A stretch of 64,000 nt of DNA from Stenotrophomonas humi (GTDB taxonomy: Bacteria; Pseudomonadota; Gammaproteobacteria; Xanthomonadales; Xanthomonadaceae), in contig NZ_LDJI01000029.1 in the NCBI RefSeq assembly GCF_001431415.1, forward strand, positions 53,199 through 117,198, read 5' to 3'. A program made the position numbers and the translations under genes. Each line of letters opens with the position of its first letter. Positions within the stretch are counted from its first letter, which is position 1. The notes under the pieces are model-generated. The model did not search any database. It saw only the letters and a program-made list of their open reading frames with translations, and had not been told where the DNA came from. Shown piece by piece: positions 50,323 through 58,490 of the stretch.

Positions 50323-52293
50323 ATGATGACCGAACCCACCCCGCGTTTTGAGCATGAAGCCGATGCCACGCGCCGCTATTGGCACAACGCACCGCTCAAC
50401 ACGCTGCCGCCACCGGATATGGTCGGCAACTACCAGCGATTCAAACCGCTTCCCACCGAAGGAATCGCATCGCGCAAGGCCTGGATCGTCGGCGGTGGCA
50501 TCGCCGGCATGGCGGCGGCGTTCTACCTGATCCGCGACGGCCACATGCCTGCACAGAACATCACCCTCATTGAAGGGCTGGGCGTTGAAGGCGGCTCGCT
50601 GGATGGCTCGGGCAACCCCGAGGACGGCTACCTGGTCCGCGGCGGCCGCGAGATGAACTGGAATTACGACAACCTCTGGGACATGTTCCAGGACGTGCCC
50701 GCGCTGGAGCTGCCTGAAGGCTACAGCGTGCTCGACGAATACCGGCTGGTGAACGACGCCGACCCGAACTGGTCCAAGGCGCGCCTGATGCACAAGCAGG
50801 GCGAAGTACTGGCGGATTTCACCCGCTTCGGCCTGACCCGGAAGCAGCAATGGGAAGTGGTGAGCCTGCTGCTCAAGCGCAAGGACGAGCTGGACGACCT
50901 GACCATCCAGGATCATTTCAGTGAAGGCTTCCTCGCCAGCAACTTCTGGTTCCTGTTCCGCTCGATGTTCGCCTTCGAGAACTGGCACAGCCTGCTGGAA
51001 ATGAAGCTGTACATGCATCGCTTCCTCGATGCGATCGATGGCTTCGGCGACATGTCGGCGCTGGTGTTCCCCAAGCTCAACCAGTACGACACCTTCGTCA
51101 CGCCGTTGATCCGCCTGCTGCGCGAAAAAGGCGTGCAGGTGAAATTGGCCACGCAGGTGCTGGACATGGACTTCGACGTGCAGGGCGACCAGCGCACCGT
51201 CACGGCCCTGCACACCCGCACCAAGGGGGGTGATGGCCGCATTGAAGTGGACCCACGTGACCTGGTCATCGCCCTCACCGGCTCGATGACCGAAGACACC
51301 GCCTATGGCGACATGGACACCGTGCCGGTATTGAAGAAACGCCATGGCGGGCCGGCCGAAGGCAGCAGCTGGGGGCTGTGGCAGAACCTGGCCAGGCACT
51401 CGCCGGTGTTCGGCAAGCCGGACAAGTTCTGCGGCGACATCGATCGCTCGATGTGGGAATCGGCCACGCTTACCTGCAAGCCTTCACCGCTGGTGGACAG
51501 GCTGCGTGAGCTGTCGGTCAACGAACCCACCTCCGGCCGGACTGCAACCGGAGGCATCATCACCTTCACCGATTCCAACTGGGTGCTCAGCGTCACCATC
51601 AACCGGCAGCCGCATTTCCCCGGCCAGCCGAAGGACACGGTGGTGATGTGGGTCTATGCACTGCTGATGGACCAGCCCGGCAACTTCGTCAAGAAGACCA
51701 TGCCCGAGTGCACCGGCCGCGAGATCGTGGCCGAGCTCTGCTACCACCTCGGCATCGCCGACCAGCTGGACGCGATTGTTCCGCATACCAAGGTGCGCCT
51801 GGCGCTGATGCCTTACATCACCGCGCAGTTCATGCCACGCGCCGCCGGTGATCGTCCGCATGTGGTGCCGGCAGGCTGCAGCAATCTCGCGCTGGTCGGT
51901 CAGTTCGTGGAAACCGCCAACGATGTGGTGTTCACCATGGAAAGCTCGGTGCGCACCGCCCGTATCGCGGTCTATTCACTATTGAACCTGCCCAAGCAGG
52001 TGCCGGACCTGAGCCCTACGCAATACGACATCCGCAACCTGCTCAAGGGCGCACGCGCGCTCAACAGCGGCGAGCCTTTCATCGGCGAAGGGTTGTTGCA
52101 CAAGCTGCTGGGCGACACGTATTTCGCCCACATCCTGCCGCCGCTGCCAAAAAACGAGGGTGAATCCTCACGTCGCGCACGCCTGGAATCAGAACTGGCG
52201 AGCCTTCGCGACAAGGGAGGGCTCGCACTGCAGGGCTTTGCACAGTGGATCGACCGCTTCGCCAGCCAGTTGCGCAAGAACGACAAAGAGTGA
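50323..52293 (+). CDS. ohyA: Oleate hydratase (10-hydroxystearate-forming), FAD-dependent
   Basis: 656 residues, the long form. FAD motif [13 protein letters not shown] at about 57-69, [11 protein letters not shown] just before it, and [17 protein letters not shown] (about 106-122) are family hallmarks. [22 protein letters not shown] and the final [16 protein letters not shown] close the FAD and substrate domains. It adds water to the C9 double bond of oleate and related fatty acids, often a detoxification step against host or plant unsaturated fatty acids. An AGGAGAA site precedes two adjacent ATGs (50323, 50326). Confidence 0.95.
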   Translation: MMTEPTPRFEHEADATRRYWHNAPLNTLPPPDMVGNYQRFKPLPTEGIASRKAWIVGGGIAGMAAAFYLIRDGHMPAQNITLIEGLGVEGGSLDGSGNPEDGYLVRGGREMNWNYDNLWDMFQDVPALELPEGYSVLDEYRLVNDADPNWSKARLMHKQGEVLADFTRFGLTRKQQWEVVSLLLKRKDELDDLTIQDHFSEGFLASNFWFLFRSMFAFENWHSLLEMKLYMHRFLDAIDGFGDMSALVFPKLNQYDTFVTPLIRLLREKGVQVKLATQVLDMDFDVQGDQRTVTALHTRTKGGDGRIEVDPRDLVIALTGSMTEDTAYGDMDTVPVLKKRHGGPAEGSSWGLWQNLARHSPVFGKPDKFCGDIDRSMWESATLTCKPSPLVDRLRELSVNEPTSGRTATGGIITFTDSNWVLSVTINRQPHFPGQPKDTVVMWVYALLMDQPGNFVKKTMPECTGREIVAELCYHLGIADQLDAIVPHTKVRLALMPYITAQFMPRAAGDRPHVVPAGCSNLALVGQFVETANDVVFTMESSVRTARIAVYSLLNLPKQVPDLSPTQYDIRNLLKGARALNSGEPFIGEGLLHKLLGDTYFAHILPPLPKNEGESSRRARLESELASLRDKGGLALQGFAQWIDRFASQLRKNDKE

Positions 52294-52302
52294 ATGCGAC
52301 GT

Positions 52303-52344
52303 ACGCGTACTGAACGTATTTTCAACGCCACGTTCAGTACGCGT
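52303..52344. terminator. Long perfect hairpin after oleate hydratase
   Basis: 15-bp perfect arms ACGCGTACTGAACGT / ACGTTCAGTACGCGT with a 12-nt A/T-rich loop, beginning 10 bp after the stop codon. It is terminator-like although a T-tail is missing. Confidence 0.65.
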
Positions 52345-52474
52345 GCACTTCGATTAACCGCGGTCGAGCACCGGTCCGTGATGCGCATGACTTTCACGGC
52401 AACGATGCTGCGGCGATGGATAGGGTGGACACCCAAGGCAGGTATTGCCTTCCCGCAGAGGAAAGGAGAACACG

Positions 52475-52909
52475 ATGATGCACCGACATGTACGTTCCGG
52501 CCTGCTCGCCATGGCCATCACCTTCGCTGCAGCAGGCGCTGCCCAAGCGCAGGACACCATGACCGCTCCGCAGGTGCGTGCGCAGCTGGAAGCCCAGGGC
52601 TTCACCAATGTGCATGACGTCAAGTTCGACGGCGGTATGTGGGAGGCCGATGCCACCAGTGCCGACGGCAAGCGCACCGAGCTGCGACTGGACCCGCGTA
52701 CCGGAACGGTCTATCCCGATACAGCGGTCTCACAGTTGAGCGAGGCCGACATCCGCGCCAAGCTGTCCACCGCCGGCTACAGCAACGTGCATGACGTGAA
52801 GTTCGACGACGGCCTATGGAAGGCGGATGCCAAAGCATCCAACGGCCGCAATGTGGAAGTACGGCTGGACCCGATGAGCGGTGACGTGATCGCCGAAAAG
52901 CGGGATTGA
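52475..52909 (+). CDS. Exported protein with two tandem PepSY-like repeats
   Basis: 144 residues with a signal peptide (about 1-24, ending AAQAQ). The mature part is two copies of one unit. Unit 1 is at about 40-78 (FTNVHDVKFDGGMWEADATS) and unit 2 at about 93-132 (YSNVHDVKFDDGLWKADAKA), each ending in RLDP and a short turn. PepSY domains are small periplasmic modules thought to inhibit or bind proteases or metals. AGGAG with a 6-nt spacer supports the ATG chosen. It stands alone after oleate hydratase. Confidence 0.85.
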   Translation: MMHRHVRSGLLAMAITFAAAGAAQAQDTMTAPQVRAQLEAQGFTNVHDVKFDGGMWEADATSADGKRTELRLDPRTGTVYPDTAVSQLSEADIRAKLSTAGYSNVHDVKFDDGLWKADAKASNGRNVEVRLDPMSGDVIAEKRD

Positions 52910-52933
52910 ACAACGACTAGCGATGCAGCAGTA

Positions 52934-52966
52934 CCGGCCGCTCTCCCGAAAACGGAGAGCGGCCGG
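52934..52966. terminator. GC-rich hairpin between convergent genes
   Basis: 13-bp perfect arms CCGGCCGCTCTCC / GGAGAGCGGCCGG with a CGAAAAC loop between the PepSY gene and puuC, which converge. There is no T-run. Confidence 0.6.
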
Positions 52967-53032
52967 CTGAAGGGCGGCGCGCTTAAGCTGCCGCAGCCTC
53001 CCCGGCCAGCCCGCAGCTGCAGGTCCTTGGCT

Positions 53033-54535
53033 TCAATCAGCGAGATTGATCCAGGTCGCCTTCATCTCGGTGTACTTGTCGAAAGCATGCAGTGATTTGT
53101 CGCGACCATTGCCGGATTGCTTGTAGCCACCGAACGGCGCGCTCATGTCGCCGCCGTCCCACTGATTCACCCAGACGCTGCCGGCGCGCAGGCCACGGGC
53201 CACGCGGTGGGCACGCGAGATGTCGCGCGTCCAGACACCCGCGGCCAGACCGTACTCACTGTCGTTGGCCAGTTGCAGCGCCTGTGACTCACCATCGAAT
53301 GCGATGACCGACAGCACCGGGCCGAAGATTTCCTCGCGCGCGATGCGCTGCTGTGGTGACACCTCATCGAATACGGTCGGCTCGATGTAACAGCCACCGG
53401 CTACCACTTCGGCACGCTTGCCTCCGAGCAACAGACGCGCGCCTTCAGCGGTTCCTTCTTCGATGTAAGCCAGCACGCGCGCGGCCTGTGCTTCGTCGAC
53501 CAGGGCGCCCATCGGCGCGTCAGGCTCGAACGGATGCCGGGGCTGCATATGGCGGCCGTGCTCGATGACCCTCGCGACGAACTCGTCCTTGATCGAGCGC
53601 TCCACCAGCAACCGTGAAGCAGCGGTACAGACTTCGCCCTGGTTGTAGAAGATGCCACTGGCGGCCGCCTCGGCGGCCTTGTCCAGATTGGGCGCATCAG
53701 CGAACACAAGGTTCGGGCTCTTGCCGCCACATTCCATGTAGGCACGTTTCATGTTGGACAGGCCGGCACATTGCAGCAAGCGCTTGCCCACCGCGGTGGA
53801 GCCGGTGAACACCAGCCCATCCACGTCCATGTGCAGCGCCAGCGGCTCGCCGGCGCCCTTGCCATTGCCTGGCACCACGTTGAACACGCCTTCGGGCAGG
53901 CCGGCTTCGGCCACCAGTTCGGCAAAACGCAACGCGCTCAGGGGCGACTTCTCCGAAGGCTTGAGCACCACCGAATTGCCGGCTGCCAAGGCCGGAGCGA
54001 TCTTCCATGCCGCCATCAGCAGCGGGAAATTCCACGGCACGATGGCGCCGACCACGCCCAACGGCTCGCGCGTGATCAAGCCAAGCTCGTTGCTGCCGGT
54101 CGGTGCCACCTCGCCGTAAAGCTTGTCCACCGCCTCGGCGGTCCACTGGATGCAGCGGATCACCCCGGCGATATCGACATTGCGCGCCTCGCCCACGGGC
54201 TTGCCCATGTCCAGCGTTTCCAGCAGCGCCAGCTCATCGGCATGCTGCTCCACCAGCGCGGCCAGCCGCAGCAGCACATGCTTGCGACGGGAGGGCTTCA
54301 GGTTCGACCAATGGCCGCTCTGGAAGCTGCGCCGCGCAGCGGCCACCGCGTGATCGATGTCCAACTGGCCGCAGTCGGCCACCTGTGCCAGCACGCGGCC
54401 ATCGATCGGGCTGACGCAATCAAAGGTCGCACCGGAGACCGCATCCACGTGGCGGCCATCAATGAATGCGCGGGTTCGCAGCGTCAGGCTGGCGGCCAGC
54501 GTCTGCCATTGTTCGCGGAGGTGGGGAGTGCTCAT
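53033..54535 (-). CDS. puuC: Gamma-glutamyl-gamma-aminobutyraldehyde dehydrogenase (PuuC-like aldehyde dehydrogenase)
   Basis: 500 residues, aldehyde dehydrogenase superfamily. Catalytic Cys303 in YNQGEVCTAASRLL and Glu268 in MECGGKSPNLVFADAPNLD match PuuC closely; NAD-binding FTGSTAVGK is at about 243-251. The residue after the general-base Glu is Cys (MECGG) where many relatives have Leu (ELGG). It oxidises gamma-glutamyl-gamma-aminobutyraldehyde, the step after PuuB, and may also act on other aldehydes. It is 6 kb away from the other puu genes and transcribed alone. Confidence 0.85.
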   Translation of the reverse strand: MSTPHLREQWQTLAASLTLRTRAFIDGRHVDAVSGATFDCVSPIDGRVLAQVADCGQLDIDHAVAAARRSFQSGHWSNLKPSRRKHVLLRLAALVEQHADELALLETLDMGKPVGEARNVDIAGVIRCIQWTAEAVDKLYGEVAPTGSNELGLITREPLGVVGAIVPWNFPLLMAAWKIAPALAAGNSVVLKPSEKSPLSALRFAELVAEAGLPEGVFNVVPGNGKGAGEPLALHMDVDGLVFTGSTAVGKRLLQCAGLSNMKRAYMECGGKSPNLVFADAPNLDKAAEAAASGIFYNQGEVCTAASRLLVERSIKDEFVARVIEHGRHMQPRHPFEPDAPMGALVDEAQAARVLAYIEEGTAEGARLLLGGKRAEVVAGGCYIEPTVFDEVSPQQRIAREEIFGPVLSVIAFDGESQALQLANDSEYGLAAGVWTRDISRAHRVARGLRAGSVWVNQWDGGDMSAPFGGYKQSGNGRDKSLHAFDKYTEMKATWINLAD

Positions 54536-54701
54536 GACCGGATCCTGTTATGCGGCAAGGCGGTTGCGCCGCAGGCCTGCATGGTACGCCGCCGGATGTA
54601 CACAACCGGTATGAATCCGGCCCGCTTCCTGAGCGGACGGCATTGGCCGCGCATGGCCCTGGGTCACTACAATGCCGACCCACGTTTCAACCGGCAGCCG
54701 C

Positions 54702-55583
54702 ATGGACATCATCGTCAACCAAGAACTCAAGGCCTACATCGACCCGCTCACGCAGGACGAACACGACGCACTGGAACGCAGCCTGCTGGCCGAGGGCTGC
54801 CGCGATGCGCTGGTGCTCTGGGGCGATGTGCTGATTGACGGCCACAACCGCTACGGCATCTGCACCAAGCACAACATTCCGTTCAACACCGTGCAGAACA
54901 CCCGTTTCCAGTCGATGGACGACGTGCATCTATGGATGATCGAGCAGCACCTGGGCCGCCGCAGCGTGTCCGACTTCCAGCGCGGTGTGCTGGCGCTGCG
55001 CAAGCGGGCAATCGTCGAGGCGCGCCACCGTGCCGAGCAGGAGCAGCTGCGCCGCGAGAGCGAAGGTGAGACCGCCCTGGCCAATGGCGAAGCCGACGGT
55101 GATTCGCCACCATGGGACCCGGCACCCAAGCTGTCCAGGGCCGACCTGGCACGCGAGGCCAAGCTCAGTGCCAGCCAGGTGAATCTGATCGAGAAGATCA
55201 GCGCCCATGCCGCGCAGGAAGTCATTGAAGCGGTGAAGGCCGGCGAGATCTCGCTCAGCGCCGCCGCCGTGGTCGCCAGCCTGCCCGAAGAAGAGCAGCG
55301 CGCTGCCGCGCAAGGCGGCAAGAGCGAGCTGAAGGAAGCGGCCAAGCGTGTCCGCGAATCGCGCCGCAAGCCCAAGCCGGCCAAGGAGTTCGAGTTCGAG
55401 GACGAAGATTCGGCCGCAGCGGCGGGCGATAGCGCTGCGGTTCATCCGGAAGTGGAAGCCCTGCGTCAGCGCGTGGCCTCACTCACCGCCGAGAACCAGG
55501 CCCTGCGCATGGAGCTGGATGCACTGCGCGCGCGCCTGCTGCCCGCAGCATCGGCCGAGTTCAGCGAAACCGCGGACGCTTGA
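54702..55583 (+). CDS. ParB-like plasmid replication/partition-related protein (chromosomal orphan)
   Basis: 293 residues. An N-terminal ParB-like segment (about 1-75) has LKAYIDPLTQDEHDALERSLLAEGCRDALVLWGDVLIDGHNRYGIC, ending in the DGHxR motif shared with ParB nucleases and SPO0J domains. A central helix-turn-helix (LAREAKLSASQVNLIEKI) and a long charged C-terminal region with a short coiled coil (VEALRQRVASLTAENQALRMELDALRARL) follow. No ParA is adjacent. It may regulate DNA or bind a specific site; function unknown. Confidence 0.75.
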   Translation: MDIIVNQELKAYIDPLTQDEHDALERSLLAEGCRDALVLWGDVLIDGHNRYGICTKHNIPFNTVQNTRFQSMDDVHLWMIEQHLGRRSVSDFQRGVLALRKRAIVEARHRAEQEQLRRESEGETALANGEADGDSPPWDPAPKLSRADLAREAKLSASQVNLIEKISAHAAQEVIEAVKAGEISLSAAAVVASLPEEEQRAAAQGGKSELKEAAKRVRESRRKPKPAKEFEFEDEDSAAAAGDSAAVHPEVEALRQRVASLTAENQALRMELDALRARLLPAASAEFSETADA

Positions 55584-55635
55584 TCGCCCCACGCCCACGC
55601 CCTACCCTGCGGCCACGCCCTGCAAGGAATGAGCG

Positions 55636-56280
55636 ATGGCCTCAGCGTCCCCGGAACTGGAACTCTTCGTCCGCGAAGCATTGATGCGCGGCCACAGCCG
55701 CCAACAGGTCAACCAGGCCCTGTTGGCGGCCGGATGGAGTGACCAGCAGATACGCGGCGTGCTCGACGGCTGGGCGCAGGTGGATTTCGCCTTGCCGGTG
55801 CCGCGCCCGCGCGCCTCGCTTTCCGCACGCGAAGCCTTTCTCTATCTGGTGCTGTTCAGCACGCTGTACTTCTTCACCTGGAACCTGGGCAGCCTGTTGT
55901 TCCAGCTGATCGAGTACGCCCTGCCTGATCCGGCCGATGCGGATTGGCAACTGGTGCGCCTCGGTGGCGGCATCCGTTGGGCGATCTCGGCGCTGCTGAT
56001 CGCCTTCCCCGTTTTCGTCTTCGTCGCCCGCAATGTCAGCCGCGACGTGGAGCGCAATCCAATCAAACGCTTGTCACCGGTACGCCGATGGCTGACTTAC
56101 CTGACCCTGTTCGTAGCTGCCACCGTGCTGATCGGCGATCTCACCGCGCTGGTCTTCAACCTGCTCGGCGGTGATCTGAGCCTGCGTTTCGTGCTCAAGG
56201 TGCTGGTGGTGGGTGCCATTGCGGGAACGGTGTTCGGTTACTACCTGTGGGACCTGCGCCAGGAAGAGGTGGAAGCATGA
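55636..56280 (+). CDS. DUF5671 membrane protein
   Basis: 214 residues. The N-terminal 55 residues (LELFVREALMRGHSRQQVNQALLAAGWSDQQIRGVLDGW) form a short helical module. Four membrane helices follow (about 70-90, 112-132, 150-172, 185-205), matching DUF5671, whose role is unknown. The stop codon overlaps the ATG of the next gene (ATGA), so both are coupled. Confidence 0.78.
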   Translation: MASASPELELFVREALMRGHSRQQVNQALLAAGWSDQQIRGVLDGWAQVDFALPVPRPRASLSAREAFLYLVLFSTLYFFTWNLGSLLFQLIEYALPDPADADWQLVRLGGGIRWAISALLIAFPVFVFVARNVSRDVERNPIKRLSPVRRWLTYLTLFVAATVLIGDLTALVFNLLGGDLSLRFVLKVLVVGAIAGTVFGYYLWDLRQEEVEA

Positions 56281-56705
56281 GCCGCACCGCCTGGGGTACC
56301 CGCGTGTTGTGGGCCACCGGCATCGTCACCGCGCTGGCGGTGGCCGCTGGCGTCTGGGTGATTGATTCCCCCTCGCAACAACGGCTCAAGCGCATGGACG
56401 ACGCACGCGTGTCGGACCTGCGCACGCTGGAAATCGCCGCCCGCAACTACTGGCGAGAAAACGACACGCTGCCGCCGAACATCGGCACGCTGATATCGCA
56501 GCCGGGCATGGAGCTGACGTGGAAAGACCCGGCCGGCGGCCCGGACTATCGCTACCGGCCGCTGGATGCCACGCACTACGAGCTCTGCGCCCAATTCGCC
56601 ACCGACAGTGCTGACGGACAGCGCCGTGGCCTTGTCAACGAATGGGCGCACCCAGCCGGTAACCACTGCTTCCGTCGCGCGATCAGCGAAAAGGACAACG
56701 AGTAG
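56277..56705 (+). CDS. Single-pass membrane protein of unknown function
   Basis: 142 residues: an N-terminal membrane segment (about 8-27) and an extracytoplasmic domain with ARNYWRENDTLPPNIGTLISQPG and PDYRYRPLDATHYELCAQF. The shape recalls pseudopilin-like or T2SS accessory folds, but there is no prepilin cleavage site. It overlaps the DUF5671 gene and precedes the DUF445 gene by 3 bp, so all three likely form one operon. Confidence 0.7.
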   Translation: MSRTAWGTRVLWATGIVTALAVAAGVWVIDSPSQQRLKRMDDARVSDLRTLEIAARNYWRENDTLPPNIGTLISQPGMELTWKDPAGGPDYRYRPLDATHYELCAQFATDSADGQRRGLVNEWAHPAGNHCFRRAISEKDNE

Positions 56706-56708
56706 TAC

Positions 56709-57995
56709 GTGGACATGCAGGACGACCCACGCCGCGCGCAGCTGCGCCGCCTGAAGCTGTACGCACTGGCGATGCTGCTGGCCATGCTGGTGGGCTTCAT
56801 TGTCAGCCACCTCAACGGCGAGCGTGGCGTCTGGGCCTGGGTTGGCGCGTTCTGCGAGGCCGCCACGGTTGGCGCGCTGGCCGACTGGTTCGCGGTGGTT
56901 GCCTTGTTCCGGCGACCGCTGAACCTGCCGATCCCGCATACCGCGATCATCCCCCGCAACAAGGAACGCATCGCCGACAGCCTGGCGGTGTTCGTACGCG
57001 ACCACTTCCTGGAACCGGACGCACTGCTGGCCAAGCTCAAGGTGTTCGACCCTGCTGCCCGCCTGGGGCAATGGCTGGCACAACCCGAGCAGGCACATAT
57101 GCTCGCCGGGCTGGCGCGTGGCTGGGCAGTGCAGGCTCTGGATCTGCTCGATGAAGCGGCCGTGCGCCGCGCCATCCAGGGTTTTGTGGTCGAACAGCTG
57201 CGGCAGTGGAATGCCGCGGCAACCGCAGGCGAGTTGCTGGGCCTGCTCACCGCCGACAACCGGCATCAACGCGTGCTCGACGAAGGTCTCAAGCGGGTTG
57301 CCGGCTGGCTCGACAAGGACAGCGTGCGCCAGCATGCCTCGGCCTTGATCGTGCGCTACATCCGCAAGGAATGGCCCAAGCTCGCCAGCACCGTGGATTG
57401 GGTCAAGCCCATCGATGAAATCGGCGACACCCTGGCCGATCGTCTGGCACGCGCCGGGCTGGAAGAACTGCAGGCCGTATTGTCCGAACCCGAACATCCG
57501 TTGCGCCAGGACTACGCACGCTGGCTCGGCGACTACATGCAACGCCTGCGTCACGACCCGGCACTGGCGACGAAGGTCGACACGCTCAAGCAGCAGGTCA
57601 TCGACCACCCCGCCGTGCAGGACTACGTCCAGGGTCTGTGGCAGCGCGTGCACGACTATCTGCGCGACGATCTCTCCAACGAGAACTCGGCACTCGCCGG
57701 TCACCTTGAACGCAGCCTCGGCAAGCTGGGAGCAGCCATCGGCAGCGACCCGGCACTGCGCGAGGCACTCAACCAGCACATGCTGGCCGGCGCGGAGAAG
57801 CTCACCAACCGCCTGCGCAGCGGCGTCACCACGCATATCGCGCAGACGGTGAAAGCCTGGGATGAGCGGAAGCTGGTCGAACAGTTGGAGCTGAGTGTCG
57901 GCCGCGACCTGCAGTACATCCGCTTCAACGGCACCTTGGTGGGTGGCCTGATCGGCCTGCTGCTGCACGCGATCACCGGTTGGCTGCACTTCTGA
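56709..57995 (+). CDS. DUF445 family membrane protein
   Basis: 428 residues. Hydrophobic segments lie at both ends (about 16-36 and 408-425); the middle is a long helical domain with FRRPLNLPIPHTAIIPRNKERIADSLAVFVRDHFL, the DUF445 signature. The family is often envelope-associated, with unknown function. I use the GTG at 56709; an ATG two codons on is equally possible. It is the last gene of the three-gene run and is followed by hairpins. Confidence 0.82.
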   Translation: MDMQDDPRRAQLRRLKLYALAMLLAMLVGFIVSHLNGERGVWAWVGAFCEAATVGALADWFAVVALFRRPLNLPIPHTAIIPRNKERIADSLAVFVRDHFLEPDALLAKLKVFDPAARLGQWLAQPEQAHMLAGLARGWAVQALDLLDEAAVRRAIQGFVVEQLRQWNAAATAGELLGLLTADNRHQRVLDEGLKRVAGWLDKDSVRQHASALIVRYIRKEWPKLASTVDWVKPIDEIGDTLADRLARAGLEELQAVLSEPEHPLRQDYARWLGDYMQRLRHDPALATKVDTLKQQVIDHPAVQDYVQGLWQRVHDYLRDDLSNENSALAGHLERSLGKLGAAIGSDPALREALNQHMLAGAEKLTNRLRSGVTTHIAQTVKAWDERKLVEQLELSVGRDLQYIRFNGTLVGGLIGLLLHAITGWLHF

Positions 57996-58094
57996 AAGCC
58001 GTGGCTCAGCCCTCGCCGCGCCGGCAACCTGTTCTCCCGAGCGCCGCCCAAATGCATATGGGTTGAAGCCACACACGCAATTGCAGAGGCAAAG

Positions 58095-58117
58095 CCTTTC
58101 TGCCCTTCGCAGAAAGG
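58095..58117. terminator. Hairpin after DUF445 gene
   Basis: Nine-bp perfect arms CCTTTCTGC / GCAGAAAGG with a 5-nt loop, about 100 bp after the stop codon. There is no T-run but the stem is stable; a possible terminator of the DUF5671-DUF445 operon. Confidence 0.45.
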
Positions 58118-58155
58118 AAGTGCTCGGTAAAGAGCAGCATTGCGGCAACTGTCGA

Positions 58156-58179
58156 TTGCGGATGCAGCTGCATCCGCAA
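58156..58179. repeat. Perfect 24-bp palindrome
   Basis: The left half TTGCGGATGCAG is followed immediately by its reverse complement, with no spacer. It lies in the gap before the siderophore receptor, 66 bp left of the Fur-like box. It could be a regulator operator or a terminator hairpin with a 4-nt loop. Confidence 0.65.
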
Positions 58180-58244
58180 CCACTCATGCTTGCCTGCACA
58201 GAAGTTCAATGTGGCGGCATGCCAATTTAGCTTGCCCTCACAAA

Positions 58245-58259
58245 TAAGAATGGTTATCG
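58245..58259. promoter_or_regulatory. Fur-like box upstream of the siderophore receptor
   Basis: TAAGAAT-G-GTTATCG matches the 7-1-7 Fur consensus (TGATAAT-N-ATTATCA) at 10 of 14 positions and is AT-rich in a high-GC region. It lies about 230 bp before the receptor ATG, far for a typical Fur site, so either the promoter is distant or the leader is long. Confidence 0.5.
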
Positions 58260-58490
58260 TTACGAACTAGGCCGTACGCCCAGCCTCTCGCGACAGGGAT
58301 GCAACGCATCCCCCGCACAGCCCCGTGTACCCCCACAAAAGAATCTTGCCGCGCGACGCCCAAGGCGATCGCGTCGTGCATGCGGGCAGCACGCGGGAAC
58401 TCCTACCCGGCAGCGCACACGCTTGGCGTGTGGCGAAGCCGTGGGCACTCCTCTGTTGGCCGCTCCCTTTTCGCCACTCAGGAAACGCCC
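58260..58490. other. Long leader region of the siderophore receptor gene
   Basis: About 230 bp without a supported gene between the Fur-like box and the receptor start. An in-frame reading upstream of the ATG exists but looks non-coding (Arg/Ser/Cys-rich, no signal peptide). I saw no riboswitch-like structure I can name. Confidence 0.4.

Noticed and set aside
58299..58490. A longer N-terminus for the siderophore receptor
   Set aside because: The extra 64 residues lack a signal peptide and the ATG at 58491 has both a ribosome site and a proper signal peptide.
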